A stretch of 64,000 nt of DNA from Lytechinus variegatus (Eukaryota; Echinodermata; Echinoidea; Temnopleuroida; Toxopneustidae), in assembly GCF_018143015.1 (NCBI RefSeq), contig NC_054741.1, positions 63,214,697 through 63,278,696 on the forward strand, in the 5' to 3' direction. This document shows, one piece after another, positions 33,240 through 46,094 of this stretch. Below the pieces are notes generated by a model. It was not told the DNA's origin and ran no database searches. It saw only the letters and a list, made by a program, of their open reading frames with translations. Position 1 is the first letter of the stretch; every line of letters begins with the position of its first letter. The translations under genes and the position numbers were made by a program.

Positions 33240-33790
33240 TTCTCTACTCTGCGTATAATTTCGGGTTTCTAGTTTTAAAATGGTACAGATAATCTTAATT
33301 GTGCTTTAAAATTGCAGAATAAAAAAACACAAATCGAAACCCCTGCTGTTTGATGAAATGGGTAATTCTGTTGCTAAATGCGTACGTTTTTAAAAAGAAA
33401 TTCACCCCGAAACAAAGCTCAGCTGGGGTACACCACAAGAGCTTATCATGAAAAAAGTGACACTATCATGCAAGACAAACTGTGCTCTCTTGCTCCTTTT
33501 ATGCCTAAACCAGCCAAATGGCAACCCACAAGCGCCGGGGTTGATCTTAACAGTAATATAATAATACAATAATTAATGGCATCGAATGCTCCTGAAAATG
33601 AAATAATACTATGTGTAAATTACCTGTAGCTTTGAAGACAAAATGGGAACCAAAGTCATTTTTTAGGGAAAAAAGTCGTTAAAAAAGGCATAGCGAGGGT
33701 ATACACGTTGTATTTTATTTTTTTACTGAATGGATACTTTAAAAAAGATCTGCTTCAACAATAAGGAGAGCAATTTGGTTTAATAAACCG
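33240..33790 (+). repeat. Duplicated non-coding block, copy 1
   Basis: Matches 52600-53210 in the same orientation, including ACAAGAGCTTATCA, GCAAGACAAACTGTGCTCTC and AACCAGCCAAAT. Indels differ in the two copies and no frame is conserved. Confidence 0.65.
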
Positions 33791-34680
33791 AAATATGCTA
33801 AGGAATATTAGATACTAAGATCCGTCTAAAACATTTTGAATAGCATAAAGTTTGACTGATCCCATTTTTGTCTGCATATTTTTCACATTTTTTTTTTGCA
33901 AGTTATTACTTATTCTGAGGATAAAATGTTTCATTTTTTTATTAAGAGAACCGCGTATGGGTCTTTCTTGCAGTCTGTGTTTCTTTTATAGTATTTTTTT
34001 TCTTTATCTACATGAACACATAGTATTAATAACACACAAGAGCGCTAAAACAGAATTTGCGAAAATCAGTGTTAAATCGATCTTAAACCAGATTTTGATG
34101 AAATTTTCAGTGCTATGCTTGTTTGATTTTTCTCTCTTTCTTATAGTGTAGTCGATTGATTACCCCATAAAGGCACTTCTGCTCAGAAAATGATGAAAGC
34201 ATAAAACTTGGCACACTCGTTCTTCACCTCATATTGATCATTTTCAGGAAAGGTGCCGAAATTTCCAACACATTTCTAAGCAACGAATGCTAGGTAAGGG
34301 CAGCTACCACCCATAAAACCCCTATCCCTGAGTAGACAATTCTACAATATATTTCTTGAGGGGGTCCACACAGTACAAGCATTTGCTGTTTAGTGGATCC
34401 CTCCATTTCTTCAGATTTTATGCTTTCATACAATGATTTTGTTTTACTTACTAGTATGAAATATGTAATACATTGTAACTACCTCAATTTGAATTGTATG
34501 TATAAGTTTCGTTTACAAATGCCATTGGAATTATTTAAGACCATTTTTTGGTTCTGTTGAAAATGAAATAAAGGAAATTTGAATTTAAAATCCGTTTGCT
34601 GCCACACCTTATGAATGGTCATATTTTTTAAATAATTATTCAGCTTTTCAAAGACAGCACTAGCGTTATTTTTAATGGCA
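33791..34680. other. Stretch without a supported gene
   Basis: AT-rich, no recognisable coding or repeat family. Confidence 0.5.

Positions 34681-34682
<2 letters not shown>

Positions 34683-34720
<38 letters not shown>
34683..34720. repeat. (TA)n microsatellite
   Basis: Uninterrupted TA dinucleotides. Confidence 0.95.
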
Positions 34721-34721
<1 letters not shown>

Positions 34722-34729
34722 GAGAATCC

Positions 34730-35500
34730 AGAGACCATATAGACCGGATTACATATTTATATTTACTTATGTTATGATTTACAAGGAGAAGCCTATGCCT
34801 GATCTCTCTCTCCTTCTCCCCCATTTACTTTCTCTTCCCCTTTAATTTCCTTCATTCTCCCTCTCTCTACGTTAAATTCATATCATCTTTCGTTTTTTTC
34901 TCTGTCCACGTTTCTCTCTTTCTCTTGTTCCTGTCTGTCTGTCTCTATAACTCTCTCTTACCCCCCCCCACACACCCCCAACACAAATAGAACACGCCCA
35001 TCTATTGTATACTCATGCATAAGCTTTTCCACTCTTCCTTTTGTGTAATTTCAGCTCTTCATCGCGCACATCCACCCGACTCACTGCCACCCCCCCCCCC
35101 CCCCCCGCTCTATACTGTATATACTGTATATTGGTTGTCTATCAAATTATTTTTACTTCACCCCTCTCTTTTAATCCTCCTTGTACCTCTTTCTTTCTTC
35201 GCCCCGTCTCTATCTATCCATCTATATATCTATCTATCTATCTCTCCCTAATTTCACATGTACATATACACACCCACACACACATCATCTATCTATTTAG
35301 GCTAGCTCTAGGATCTTTAGCTGGCGAAGGAAATTCCCATCATAATTTCCTTACTTTGCACTATACTCTAACATACTATATATGGAACCCCTCCCCGGAT
35401 AATTCCCTAATTCCATAGTTTACACAATTATCAATTAATTCTTAAGTATGTGTATTTCTTTCACTTTTCAACTTCCAATTACTTTTCTCCAACAATTCTA
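34730..35500. repeat. Shared 3'-flank block of the A genes (A2)
   Basis: Begins near AGACCATATAGACCGGATTACAT, also found at 54510-54535. It continues through CT-rich DNA, ATACTCATGCATAAGCTTTT, a C-run, and a GCTAGCTCTAGGATCTTTAG region like that downstream of A4 and A5. Confidence 0.75.
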
Positions 35501-35726
35501 CCAAAAATAAACAAACTTATGAGAAGGACTGAGACAAATTATTAAATTTTTCAATATTTGATTAGAATTTTAATTTAAATATATTAGTGAATGCAAGAGA
35601 TACAAAAATAATAAGTCATTGAAAGAAAATTAATGATATCAATCAAAAGTAATCTTCATACACATTGCCAAAAGGCAAAGGGAAGATGGGGTTCTGAGTT
35701 TCGACCCTTGACCTGCGATGACCGCC

Positions 35727-37525
35727 TCAGTCTGTTTCACTAGATTCGACGGATGACGATTCGGCAGAGACAGACGAAGAACGTCTGAAACGAGCTGCAA
35801 GTAACGAAAAGAAAAATTTTAATGATCATTAACATACAAAGAAACTCCTAAGATTAATCTTTATGCATATCATATAAACATGAGAATATTCTCCATATTT
35901 ATGAATAACATTGGTTTATTCTAATTTACTTTGAAACACTGTATATCCGTGTGTGGTTTATAGTTTAGAATAGGAGAGATTATTATGACCTGAATATATC
36001 ATTTGATATGTGAATAAAGAAGGCCAGAAAATTGTAAAAAAAAAGAGAGAGAGAATTAAAATACTAATAATTATGATAGAAATGTTAATTCTAATCAAAA
36101 CTTTCGGCGAGTTCTACTGTGATAATCCGAGAAGAGGAACAATCCATTAGAGGGTTCAAATGGCATAAGGGTATTTGAAGATATCACTTACCTGTAGAGG
36201 AACAGTCGACAACTTCAAGGCAAATTTTTTCCAAGATTTCACAGGCATCAGCGCTATTCTGCTCTCCTTCCTCTACCAGACACACCATATTATTCTCAGC
36301 TTCATCAAACAGGTTCTGTTCAGTAGATGTAAGAAGTCCTCTTAGATCTTCTTCACACGTGTCAACCACCTGCCTGTATCTGTCACATAGGGCTTCGAAC
36401 TCTGCAGTGCGATCGGTAGTTTGGGCTAGAAATCAAGGAAATTATCTAATCATGATTTTTCGTTGAATTTATCAGTTACACACATAACAAACTAGTGGCA
36501 TATTATATCCAAATGTTTTGAGGGGCAAGATATGGTGCATCGGGAAAAGAAAATCATTTTAAAAGAAGTTTCGAGGGAGGGAAGCAAGCGAGCCAAAATG
36601 TCGTAATTTTTATTTTCAAAATCATATTTTGTGATAGATTTTGACATAATATTAAGAAAATAATATATTACATCCTTCTCTCTTTCTTTCTCTTCCTTTT
36701 TGTCTTGTTCATAAAAATGTCGAGGATGGCAAGCGCCACAAGACAACCACCACCCCTGCCGTCTGTACGCCACTGTAATAAATCTATGATTTATATTGTG
36801 CAATAATGATATGCATCATCATGATAAAACCAAAATTATTGCACCAAAATGAACGAATTAACAAGTTTTGTAGTGTAATGTTGAAAAAATATTAACACCC
36901 CCCCCCAAGCATAGATGTATTATATATATATATCTTTTTCTATAATAACTTTTGAATGAAAAATAAAAAATATATACCTTTGACTGCCATCGCAAAAACT
37001 GCAACGAGACACAAACAAACGGAGAATGTTTTTACCTGTAGAAGGGAAAATAAATAGAATATTAAATTCATCTGTCTACTCTAACATCCAAGTTTAAACG
37101 TAAATAATCCAAAAATAAAATAAGTAATGAAATAAAACAGGATGAAGAGTGATAATTAAATTTAATAAAAAAGATATAACATGAAAAGAATATTAAATTG
37201 TAAACATTAAAGGAATTCAAAGATTATAATCCTAATGATTAAAATAAATGGAATTTAATAGCATATATCATCGGCGCACAAAAACATAAAGGTATACCCC
37301 GACTTGTGAGATCGCAGATAAACCTCTGCTTTGGTATAATGCAGATTTCTATTTCACTGTAAACATTTTCAGAAAGAAATTGAAATCCATGTCATCAAAT
37401 TCGTTCTTTTTCTCATTATATCCATACTATTCTTAAACACTGAAAAGTAAATCAGATTTACACAGTTTAAACAGTTTCTGTTGAAATAATTTGAAAAATA
37501 ATATTGTACATACCGATTGAGCCAT
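35727..37525 (-). CDS. Secreted six-cysteine protein A2 (four exons)
   Basis: Minus-strand exons are 37514-37525, 36978-37035, 36192-36425 and 35727-35794, with lengths of 12, 58, 234 and 68 nt as in A1; 123 aa. The signal exon reads V-K-T-F-S-V-C-L-C-L-V-A-V-F-A and ends M-A-V-K-A. Exon 3 differs from A1 at a few positions (E-N-N-M-V-C, E-Q-N-S-A-D). The furin-type R-F-R-R and the Ser/Glu tail are unchanged. It is head-to-head with A3, with about 2.3 kb between the two TATA boxes. Function unknown. Confidence 0.85.
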
Positions 37526-37611
37526 TTCAGGAGTTTTGCTGAGTCAAGAGCTTTGAAAAACACGTTATTTCGACTGCTGATGAGTGAGTGATTAATGACT
37601 GTATTTTTTCC

Positions 37612-37619
37612 CTTTTATA
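37612..37619 (-). promoter_or_regulatory. TATA box of gene A2
   Basis: TATAAAAG about 90 bp upstream of the ATG, in the conserved ATACTATAAAAGGG context. Confidence 0.8.
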
Positions 37620-37719
37620 GTATTTCAACATAATCAAACTTTAGGTAGGAAAATGTTTGGCTTTCACGATTGCGAGATTGCAATATGATATGGTAATTAT
37701 GACAGTTTAAGGTTTAAAC

Positions 37720-38180
37720 AAAAGGACATTTTAAGTAATTTGTTTGTGATAGGTAAAACTCTCATTAGGAATTACGTTTCTAATTATATGCGTAATTAAT
37801 ATCTATACCATTAAGAGGAAGTTGACAATTTGAAAGGTTACAATAAAAAAAAACGAATGAACGACCAATCAATATGGGGATCCAAGGACTCTCTCCCTCT
37901 CTCTCTCTCTCTCCCTCTCTCTCCTTCAGTCTCACCTAAATGTGATTGACACGGTCTATTAATTATCTTGTTTCCTTTACCTTTGAAAGTAAACGAAACA
38001 ATGAGAGTCATTTGGCGACAGATCTCTTGTTTCAATTTTTTCCTTTGGAAATACAGCGAATTAACTGGTGTTCTAGTCTATTATGAATCATTGCAAAGAA
38101 ATGCGAATATACAAATAGGTCTTATGTCGTTCATTTTTTAAGGAAACAATGAAGATTTAACAGATGCTGTGTCAGAGCCA
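37720..38180 (-). promoter_or_regulatory. Conserved upstream block of A2
   Basis: Carries AAATTACTTAAAATG, a one-base variant of the TTACGTAA-type site, a (CT)n run at 37890-37925, and the GACAGATCTCTTG and CACGGTCTATTAATTA words shared with other A promoters. Confidence 0.55.
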
Positions 38181-38289
38181 CGGTTCAGATGACCTTGTTC
38201 TTATATTTCTTATATCGACGTCAATTATTTTACTTTTTATATTGATGTTCTTCCTTATAAAGCGCCAGTTTCAAACATGAATATCAATG

Positions 38290-39420
38290 CATATTATGAA
38301 TAAAACTTTATTTGATATAAATGATAAAATTATACAGGATTCGTAAAGGGACACATTTTAATGACTGTTTCTAGGAATTCATGAAGATCATGTTGTTTCA
38401 CTAATTAAATTATTCGAGCGCGAAGCGTAAGCTGAAAATGTTTGAATTTTTTGACATTTTGAAAAGACTGTCTTTAAGAATTAATTTTTATAAAAACAAA
38501 GGCGAGCAAGAAGCGCGAGCTGAATTTTTCTTTCATATCGAGTCCAAAAAAGGGAACATCTTAAAGCACTTAATCATGAAAAAGATGCGTACGTCACTGA
38601 ATACAATAACGACAGTTTGAAGCGCGAGGAGAATCATTTTATATTGATTTGAAAACGGACTGTTTTAAGCCAAATTTAATCCCCTTGGAAGGGGAATATG
38701 TATCAAATTTAACAGGCAATGCCTGCTTCGGGAGGAGTGTTGAACACATAGGCCCCAAGCAAATTATGTCTCATCAAATTCTGAAAAAAACTGATATTTC
38801 CTTTTTCCCCGACCATAAATCTCTTTCTTTCCCGGCCTTTCTCTCCCTTTTCCACGTTTTTTTTATACTTCATTCAATAAATTTTTGTTTGCTTGTCGAT
38901 TCTTTTTCCTTTTATCTTTTATTTTTTATTTATTTTTTTTCAATTCATTATTATTATTTTATTTGGGGGTGGCACGTGCCACTCATTACACCACTGATGG
39001 TACTAGATGTCACGTTTGACTGGATTATGCACAAAATCTAGATCTAAGGATAATGTAATATATTATGCGTTTAGCAGTTTGGATCTGTCTTTGATCAATG
39101 CAATAACAAAAATACTCGAGTATACCAGTTAAAAAAAAATGACGATGTATTAAAATGTATTTAAAAAAATCACGATTTTATTGAAAAAATCATATCAATG
39201 GATGGAATTTGCACATAACCAATAAGACTTTTTAAATACATATTCATATATCTTCATGGACTATTTGTATACCTAATTAAAATATTCCTCAATAACATAC
39301 AAAGCAGTTGTTAAAGAAAAAAAATGATGGAAAGAATTAGGTCCTATAGATCGACCAACTACTCTAGTATAGCCAACTGTCGGCTAATGTCAATCATAAT
39401 TGTTTCATTTACTTTAAAAG
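38290..39420 (+). repeat. Duplicated intergenic block of the A2/A3 pair
   Basis: Corresponds in reverse complement to about 58430-59480, between A5 and A6. Shared words include GCGCGAGCTGAA-like and GAAGCGTAAGCTGA, CTAGATGTCACGTTTGACTGG / CCAGTCAAAAGTGACATCTAG and ACTCTAGTATAGCCAACTGTC. No conserved frame. Confidence 0.75.
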
Positions 39421-39439
39421 GTAGATGAATCAAGACAAT

Positions 39440-39517
39440 TGGCCATGTCAATCAAATCTTAGTGACAGAGAGAGAGAAAGGGGTGTGTGTGCCTGTGTAT
39501 GTCTGTGAGGGTACGTT

Positions 39518-39568
<51 letters not shown>

Positions 39569-39860
39569 CAGAGAGACAGAGGGGGAGAGAGTGAGTCCTT
39601 GGTTCTAAACACAAACGCATTAGTTAGTCGTTCACTCGTTTTATCTGTTTAATTTTAATTTTTGACCTTTGAAACTGCCAACCTCTTTTAAATAATATAA
39701 ATTAATTATGCATAAAATTAGAAAACAAAATACATGATGACAGGTTTACCTTTCACACACAAATTACGTAAAATGTCCTTTTGTTCTATTCTTAAACTGT
39801 CATATCATGTCATATTCCAATCTCGCCGTCTTGAAAGCCAAACATTTCCAACCTAAATTT
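39440..39860 (+). promoter_or_regulatory. Conserved upstream block of A3
   Basis: GT and GA runs (39510-39590), TTAATTTTTGACCTTTGAAACTG and AAATTACGTAAAATGTCC at about 39763; the same order is found before A4 and A6. Confidence 0.55.
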
Positions 39861-39877
39861 TGATTATTTTCATATGC

Positions 39878-39885
39878 TATAAAAG
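39878..39885 (+). promoter_or_regulatory. TATA box of gene A3
   Basis: TATAAAAG 96 bp upstream of the ATG; the transcribed leader probably starts near TCACTCATTCATCAGCATT. Confidence 0.8.
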
Positions 39886-39973
39886 GGAGAAAATATCTCC
39901 ATTAATCACTCATTCATCAGCATTCGAAATTACTCTTTTTCTCAAAACGCTCGACTCAGCAAAACTCCTGAAA

Positions 39974-41643
39974 ATGGCTCAATCGGTAAGTGTAACATTA
40001 CTTTTTAAAATTATTCCAGCAGAAGCAATTAAACCTGCAAAACAGTTATAGTTTTAGCTTTTTATGCATTTAAGAGATATATTGAGAAGAAAAAAGAACA
40101 AATTTGATGGCATGGATTTTTATTTATCTGTGAAATTGTTTATATAAATAGAAATCCGGATTATATACTGAATGTTTATCTTGGATCTCACAAGTCTGGG
40201 TATATATTTTTGTTTAAGACCCCCCGATCCGCCAATGGTAGGTGTTATTAAATTCCATTTATATAAAGCATTAGGATTATAAACTTTATGTTTATTTTTT
40301 TATTTTGATATTCTTTTCATGCTATATCTATTTCATTCCATTTAATCATCACTCTTATTCCTCTTTTGTTTTTCCAATTCATGTTCATGTTGTCATTTAA
40401 AATATTATTTTAGAGTTTACAAATGAATTGATTTTTTTCTTCTTCAATTTTTCCCTTTTACAGTTAAAAACACTCTCCGTTTGCTTGTGTCTCGTTGCAT
40501 TTTTGGCAATGGAAGTGAAAGGTATGGATTTTTTTTTTTGGGGGGGGGTACTTTTTACAATTAAAAATTGATAGAGGAAAAGAGGCACTTATCGAAATTT
40601 GCAGATATCTTTCTCACTTAGGTGTTGTTTCTATCATGACTTTCATCATGTTTGATGTGTCTAGTTTGGGGGGAAGACATATAACTTTTCAATAAAAAAA
40701 GAGACAATGAAAGAACGGTAAAGAGAGGTAGGTGAAATATGATATTATTATGTCAACATTTTTGCTCGCTTGCTTCCCTCTCTCGAAACGTCTTTTAAAA
40801 TGATTTTCTTTTCCCGATGCACCATATCTTGCCCCTCAAAACGTTTGGCTATAATATGCCACTAGTTTGTTATGTGTGTTACTGATAAATTTAACGAAAA
40901 ATCATGATTTGATAATTTCCTTGATTTCTAGCCCAAACTACCGATCGCACTGCAGAGTTCGAAGCCCTATGTGACAGATACAGGCAGGTGGTTGACACGT
41001 GTGAAGAAGATCTAAGAGGACTTCTTACATCTACTGAACAGAACCTGTTTGATGAAGCTGAGAATGATATGGTGTGTTTGGTAGAGGAAGGAGAGCAGGA
41101 TAGCGCTGATGCCTGTGAAATCTTGGAAAAAATTTGCCTCGAAGTTGTCGACTGTTCCTCTACAGGTAAGTAATATCTTCAAATCACCTAATGCCATTTA
41201 TAAAGATTTTTTGCTGCTTTTGTTTACACTTTGTGATATTGTCCAAAACATTTGTGGTATGTAATGCGAAAGATCCCTCATCGTATATTAGATTGTTTCT
41301 GTTCTCAGTTTATCATAGTTCACCTCAATGACATTATCAATCAAAATCAAGTGTTTTGATTCTCTTTATACAATTTCTGGTCCTCATTATTCACATTTCA
41401 AACAAACGTAAGTTATCATAATCTCTTCCTTTTCCAAAAGATGAAAACAAACCAATATACAATATTTAAAAGAAATCATCCTAAAATATCCATGTTACAT
41501 GATATGCATTCCGATTAATCATAGGACTTTCTTCGTATGTTAATAATGATTTTAATTATATTTTATTACTTGCAGCTCGTTTCAGACGTTCTTCGTCTGT
41601 CTCTGCCGAATCGTCATCCGTTGAATCTAGTGAAACAGACTGA
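39974..41643 (+). CDS. Secreted six-cysteine protein A3 (four exons)
   Basis: Exons are 39974-39985 (M-A-Q-S), 40464-40521, 40932-41165 and 41576-41643; GT-AG introns of 478, 410 and 410 bp; 123 aa. The signal exon reads L-K-T-L-S-V-C-L-C-L-V-A-F-L-A. Exon 3 carries the standard six cysteines and C-S-S-T end, exon 4 the R-F-R-R site and Ser/Glu tail. It is divergently paired with A2. AATAAA lies at 41805-41810. Function unknown. Confidence 0.85.
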
Positions 41644-41804
41644 GGAGGTCATCGCAGGTCAAAGATCGAAACACAGTACCCCATATTTGCTTTGAGTGTC
41701 GTAATGTGTATGAAGATCTCTTCTTCATTCGACTTTTATATAAGTAACATTTTAAGATGCTACTTGTTTCCTTTTTGTGTCTCTTACATTCACTAATATA
41801 TTTA

Positions 41805-41810
41805 AATAAA
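41805..41810 (+). terminator. Polyadenylation signal of gene A3
   Basis: AATAAA in ATATATTTAAATAAAATTCT, about 160 bp after the stop and conserved behind the other copies. Confidence 0.65.
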
Positions 41811-41869
41811 ATTCTAACCAAATATTGAAAAATCTATCAATTTGCCTCAGTTGGTTTGATTATTTTTTT

Positions 41870-42330
41870 TTAGGATTGTTGGAGAAAGGTAATTGGAAGT
41901 TGTGGGTGAGAGAGGGAGAGAGAAAGAGAGCATTAGGGGGAGAGAAATATGTACATGAGAATGAAAAGAGAGGGGTGAAATATAAATAATTTGAGAGACA
42001 ACCTATTATAGATTGAGGGGGTGGAATTGAGTCAGGTATAATGTGCGAGAGAGGGAGAGCTGAAGAGTGAAAAACTAATGCATGAGTATGCAATAGGCGG
42101 GTGTGTTCTATTTGCTTTTGAGTGTGTGTGTGGGGGTGATAGAGAGAGTATAGAGATAGGCAGACAGGAATTAGAGAAAGAGAGATTTGTGGAAAGGGAA
42201 AGATGATATGAATGTAACGAAGAGAGAGGGAGGGAATGAGAGAAAAAAAAGGGAGAGAGGGGAAGAAAGAACAAGCATACGATTCTTCATGTAACTCAGA
42301 ACACAAGTATAAAAGATATAATCCTGTCTA
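41870..42330. repeat. Shared 3'-flank block of the A genes (A3)
   Basis: GA-rich on the plus strand with AATGCATGAGTATGCAATAG and GTGTGTGTGGGGGTG; the inverse of the block downstream of A2 and A5. Confidence 0.7.
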
Positions 42331-42984
42331 TATGGTATCTGGATCCTCATTATTTTTCAATACTATCCAAAATAAGTCAAAATTGCATTCAGTAATATCT
42401 TTGGCAAAAAAGCAAAAGTAACAGGAACTACATGCTATTTGCTTTAATATTGGTTTCTCTTCAAATACTTAATTTTGCCATTTTTTTAATTCAATAGGCT
42501 ATTTTAATTTTCTGTACTAAAATAATATGATCATGTTTTTAAATCAATCATCTGAAAGAGTTGATATTTCTTCTATTTCAACAAGTTTTAAAGCGATTTC
42601 ACCTTTTTATAAATTGGTTCATAAACTGCGGTTCCCACTTGAGTACGCTTTATTCCAGGCTGGAAGAGGCATAACTTTATTTTTCATATACAATATTTTC
42701 TGATTGTTTCTTGTCGATTCGAAGGTGCTGATTAGAATGATGCCACTCTTGTAACCTTGAGCGTTTACTGCAAATTGGCAAAATCCAATATGGCCGCCAA
42801 ATATGCAAATCACCCATGAACATCATTAAAATTGCCGGCACATTGTCTACAAAATGCATGAAATTGTGTAGCAGGAATGGGATACTCTATAAAAAAAAGG
42901 ACACAATATTTATTTTCTTGATATTCGAAAGGACCGCCATAGAGCCCTGTATACTCTATTATGTACAATAATTTTAAATAGGGA

Positions 42985-43255
42985 AAACAAATTTTCACAA
43001 AATAATAATAATAATAATAATAGCCAATTTTTATAAAGCGCTTTTCCCAGAATGGCCCAAAGCGCGTTACAGCATATTATTACCCCGGTCATTGGATTCA
43101 TTTCAATCAAGCACGAAACGTGCACAATTTCCACTCCCTGGGGAGCATTCCTTGCATTCATCGCAGCCACATTACGGCGCTGGCAAAATCAAACATACAA
43201 TATCTTTCGCATCCTACCGGGTACCCATTTAGGACCGTGAATGAGCATTAAACTG
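42985..43255. mobile_element. Repeat inserted in the foldback left arm
   Basis: (AAT)n followed by TTTATAAAGCGCTTTTCCCAG and CCCAAAGCGCGTTACAG; breaks the ~190-bp periodicity between units 2 and 3. Resembles a SINE or LINE tail with microsatellite end; family not identified. Confidence 0.55.
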
Positions 43256-44103
43256 CAGGTAATTGTGATCAATGAACATTACTAACGAGATATATCATTT
43301 ATTATGTCATGTATTGGAAAATTGCTGTATTTTGATATTCAAAATAGCCGCCAATGGCCCAAACAGTATAATGTACAATTGCAATAGGGGCAAAAATATT
43401 CACAACAGCGCATGAGCACTGAAAAGTCTGAAATGCATATTGTTTAGATAAAAGAGTGGAAAACTGACTTAAAACATAATCGCTAACGAAATATATTATT
43501 TGGTATGCCGTGTATGTAATAAATGCTGCATTTTGATATTCGAAATGGCCGCAAAGACCCTATCAGTATTATGTAGGCCTACAATGATAATGAGGACCAA
43601 ATAAATCACAAGAGGGAGCACTAAAGTGCATGTATTTGCGATAAATAAATGGGATACTGTCTAAAAACATAATTGTAACGAAATATATCATTCAGGTTTC
43701 AAGTTTGTATTGAATACTGTATTTTGACTTTCAAAACGGCCGCCACAGACATTAACTGTATAATGTACAAAGCGATCTGGGAAACCAATTTTCACATGAG
43801 TGAGCACCATAAAAGCACGTAATTGTTTATGAGTGAAATATTGTCTGACAGCATAATTTCTCACAAGATATATCATTTCTTCTGCCAGGTAGGTGATAAA
43901 TACTGTATTTTGAAAGTCAAAATGGCCGCGGCTATATATAGGCCCTAACGGTATTATGCGCATTGTGAATGGGGACAAATGATTTTAACAGATTTTGACT
44001 TTGCTTGACTAAATGAAAATGAAAATTGAAAATCCATATTTTATTGTTCGAAAAAGAAATCTGAGAATATAAATATTCCGAAAATTCATTTTGCCCAATT
44101 AAT

Positions 44104-44200
44104 ATTGGGCCTGGCATCCACTGTGCAGCGCCAGATTGACGAGGCTCTATCCTTTAATGTTGAACGCCAAACATGGTAGCAGCAACTCCCATCTTTGGTA
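44104..44200 (-). mobile_element. Partial SINE (same family as 25016-25235)
   Basis: In reverse complement GGAGTTGCTGCTACCATG, GATAGAGCCTCGTCAATCTG and GCGCTGCACAGTGG align with the body of the SINE in gene C. The tRNA-like head is absent. It sits within the foldback element. Confidence 0.75.
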
Positions 44201-46094
44201 TGGTATCGTATGAGTGAAATGTTGTATGAAACATGATTTCTAACAAAATATATCATATCTCATGTACCTTAGGTGATTAATGCTATATTTCAAAATTCGA
44301 AATGGCCACCACTATGCCTTTTTGTGAAAATTATCTGCCCCAATTCAAATTGTACATTATACGATAAGGGCCTGTGGCGGACATTTTCAATTTAAAAATA
44401 TAGCATTTATCACCTTAGTCATGTTGATTACACATATGATATAACTCGTTAGAAACCATGGTCTTAGACAATATCTAACTCTTATATCACATTTACATGC
44501 AATAGTCAAGCTAAGCCAAATTGTGTCAATATCATTATGTCCCCGGTTACAATGTACATAATACTTTTAGGGCCAATGGCAGCCATTTTTAATTTCAAAG
44601 TACAGCATTTAATACCTCCATGACCAATATGTGATTATTTAGTTAGAAATCATGTTTAAGGCAATATTTTACCCAAACGCCACAGTTACATGCATTTTAT
44701 GATTCTCACTTTTTGAAAATTAGTTTCCCTGTACGCATGTTACATAATTTATTTAGGGCTTGTAGCGGCTATTTTGAATGTCAAAATACAATATTTAACA
44801 CCTACATGGCAGAATAAGTGCTATATTTCATAAAAATCATGTTTACAAAATACAAATAATATTTTACTCATCCAACAGGATTATAGGGATTTCATAGTCA
44901 AGTAAATCAAAATTCTTTCAAAATTATATATCCCCATTAACATTGTAGATGATACTGTTAGGGCCTATATAGGGGCAATTTTGAATTTAAAAATACCGTA
45001 CTTTTCTCATGCATGACAAAAGAAATGATATGTTTCGCTAGAAAACATGTTTTCAAAACATATTTTACTCATAGATCACAATTACATTGTGAAATTTAGT
45101 TTCTCCATTCGCATTGTCCATAAGGCCTATATGGCGGCCGAAATACAGCATTTATCACATACATTGCATATTGAATATTATATATATTTTTTTTTTATTT
45201 AGTCAGTATTCCACTCGTTTACCTTAATTATATGCATTTTGGTACTCACTCTTGTGATTTTTTGTTGTCCCCGTTGACATTGTACATAATTTTGATAGGG
45301 GAGTTGGTGGCATTTTGAATATCAAAATACATCATTTATCACATACATATCATAACAAATGATACATTATTTTCGTTAGCATTCATGTTTTCATTCATTA
45401 CTTCACTCAAAGATCACAATTCCATGCATTTTCGCGCTCACTTTTGTGAAAATTAGTTTTCCCCATTCTTATTGTACATAATAAAGTATACAGGGATCTA
45501 TGGCGGCCATTTCGAATATCGAGAAAAAAATATTTTGTCACAAATCGGTTTTTCAGAGAGTATTTGACTTCTGCCAACATAATTACATACATTTTATAGC
45601 CGGTGCGCGGACAATTTTCATGATTTTCATGGGTAATTTGCATATTTTGGGGGGCATATTGTATTTTGAAAATTTGAGGAAAATGCTCAAGGTTGTATGA
45701 GTGGCACCATTCAGATTCGTAACCAGCACCCTTGAATTGAATGTGACAAGAAACCACCAAAAATATTGTATACATGATTGTGTAGAACAAAAATAGGGTT
45801 TAGTCAATTTTCTATGGAGCCTATATCCTAGACTATAATGAGTTTCCTCACACACACAGGTGCATCACAAGCGGACTCTTGTACATGTGTTGCATGACAG
45901 GTGAATTTGCTCATATTTTCAGGCATTCCCTGTTCATCAGCTACTTGGTTATGATGTTCTTTTAAAAAATACAAATTTTGTATAGCATGGAGTGTTAATC
46001 ATGCATGCCAACATTCTGAAATAGTTGATAATTCCCATAATCACCTAAAAGTCTTTCGGTCAATCACAGTAGGATAAATGGCGCATACATACGT

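Larger units (their letters stand above)
42670..45795. mobile_element. Giant foldback element of ~190-bp tandem units
   Basis: About 3.1 kb forming one huge inverted repeat centred near 44330. The left arm holds about seven degenerate units, each with an AATGGCCGCCA-type block (near 42790, 42930, 43347, 43545, 43738, 43923, 44300). The right arm holds their reverse complements (GGCGGCCATTT-type, near 44375, 44578, 44766, 44973, 45133, 45310, 45502), spaced 160-207 bp. The outermost parts also match: ATGATGCCACTC-TTGTAACCTTGAG on the left against ATGGTGCCACTC-ATACAACCTTGAG on the right. No ORF. Resembles foldback transposons whose arms are tandem arrays. Confidence 0.8.

Noticed and set aside
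33378-33572. Short gene in the duplicated block
   Set aside because: The frame is not kept in the second copy at 52600-53210.
41860-42306. 148-codon protein downstream of A3
   Set aside because: CT-rich shared 3'-flank block; in the other copies the frame is not preserved.
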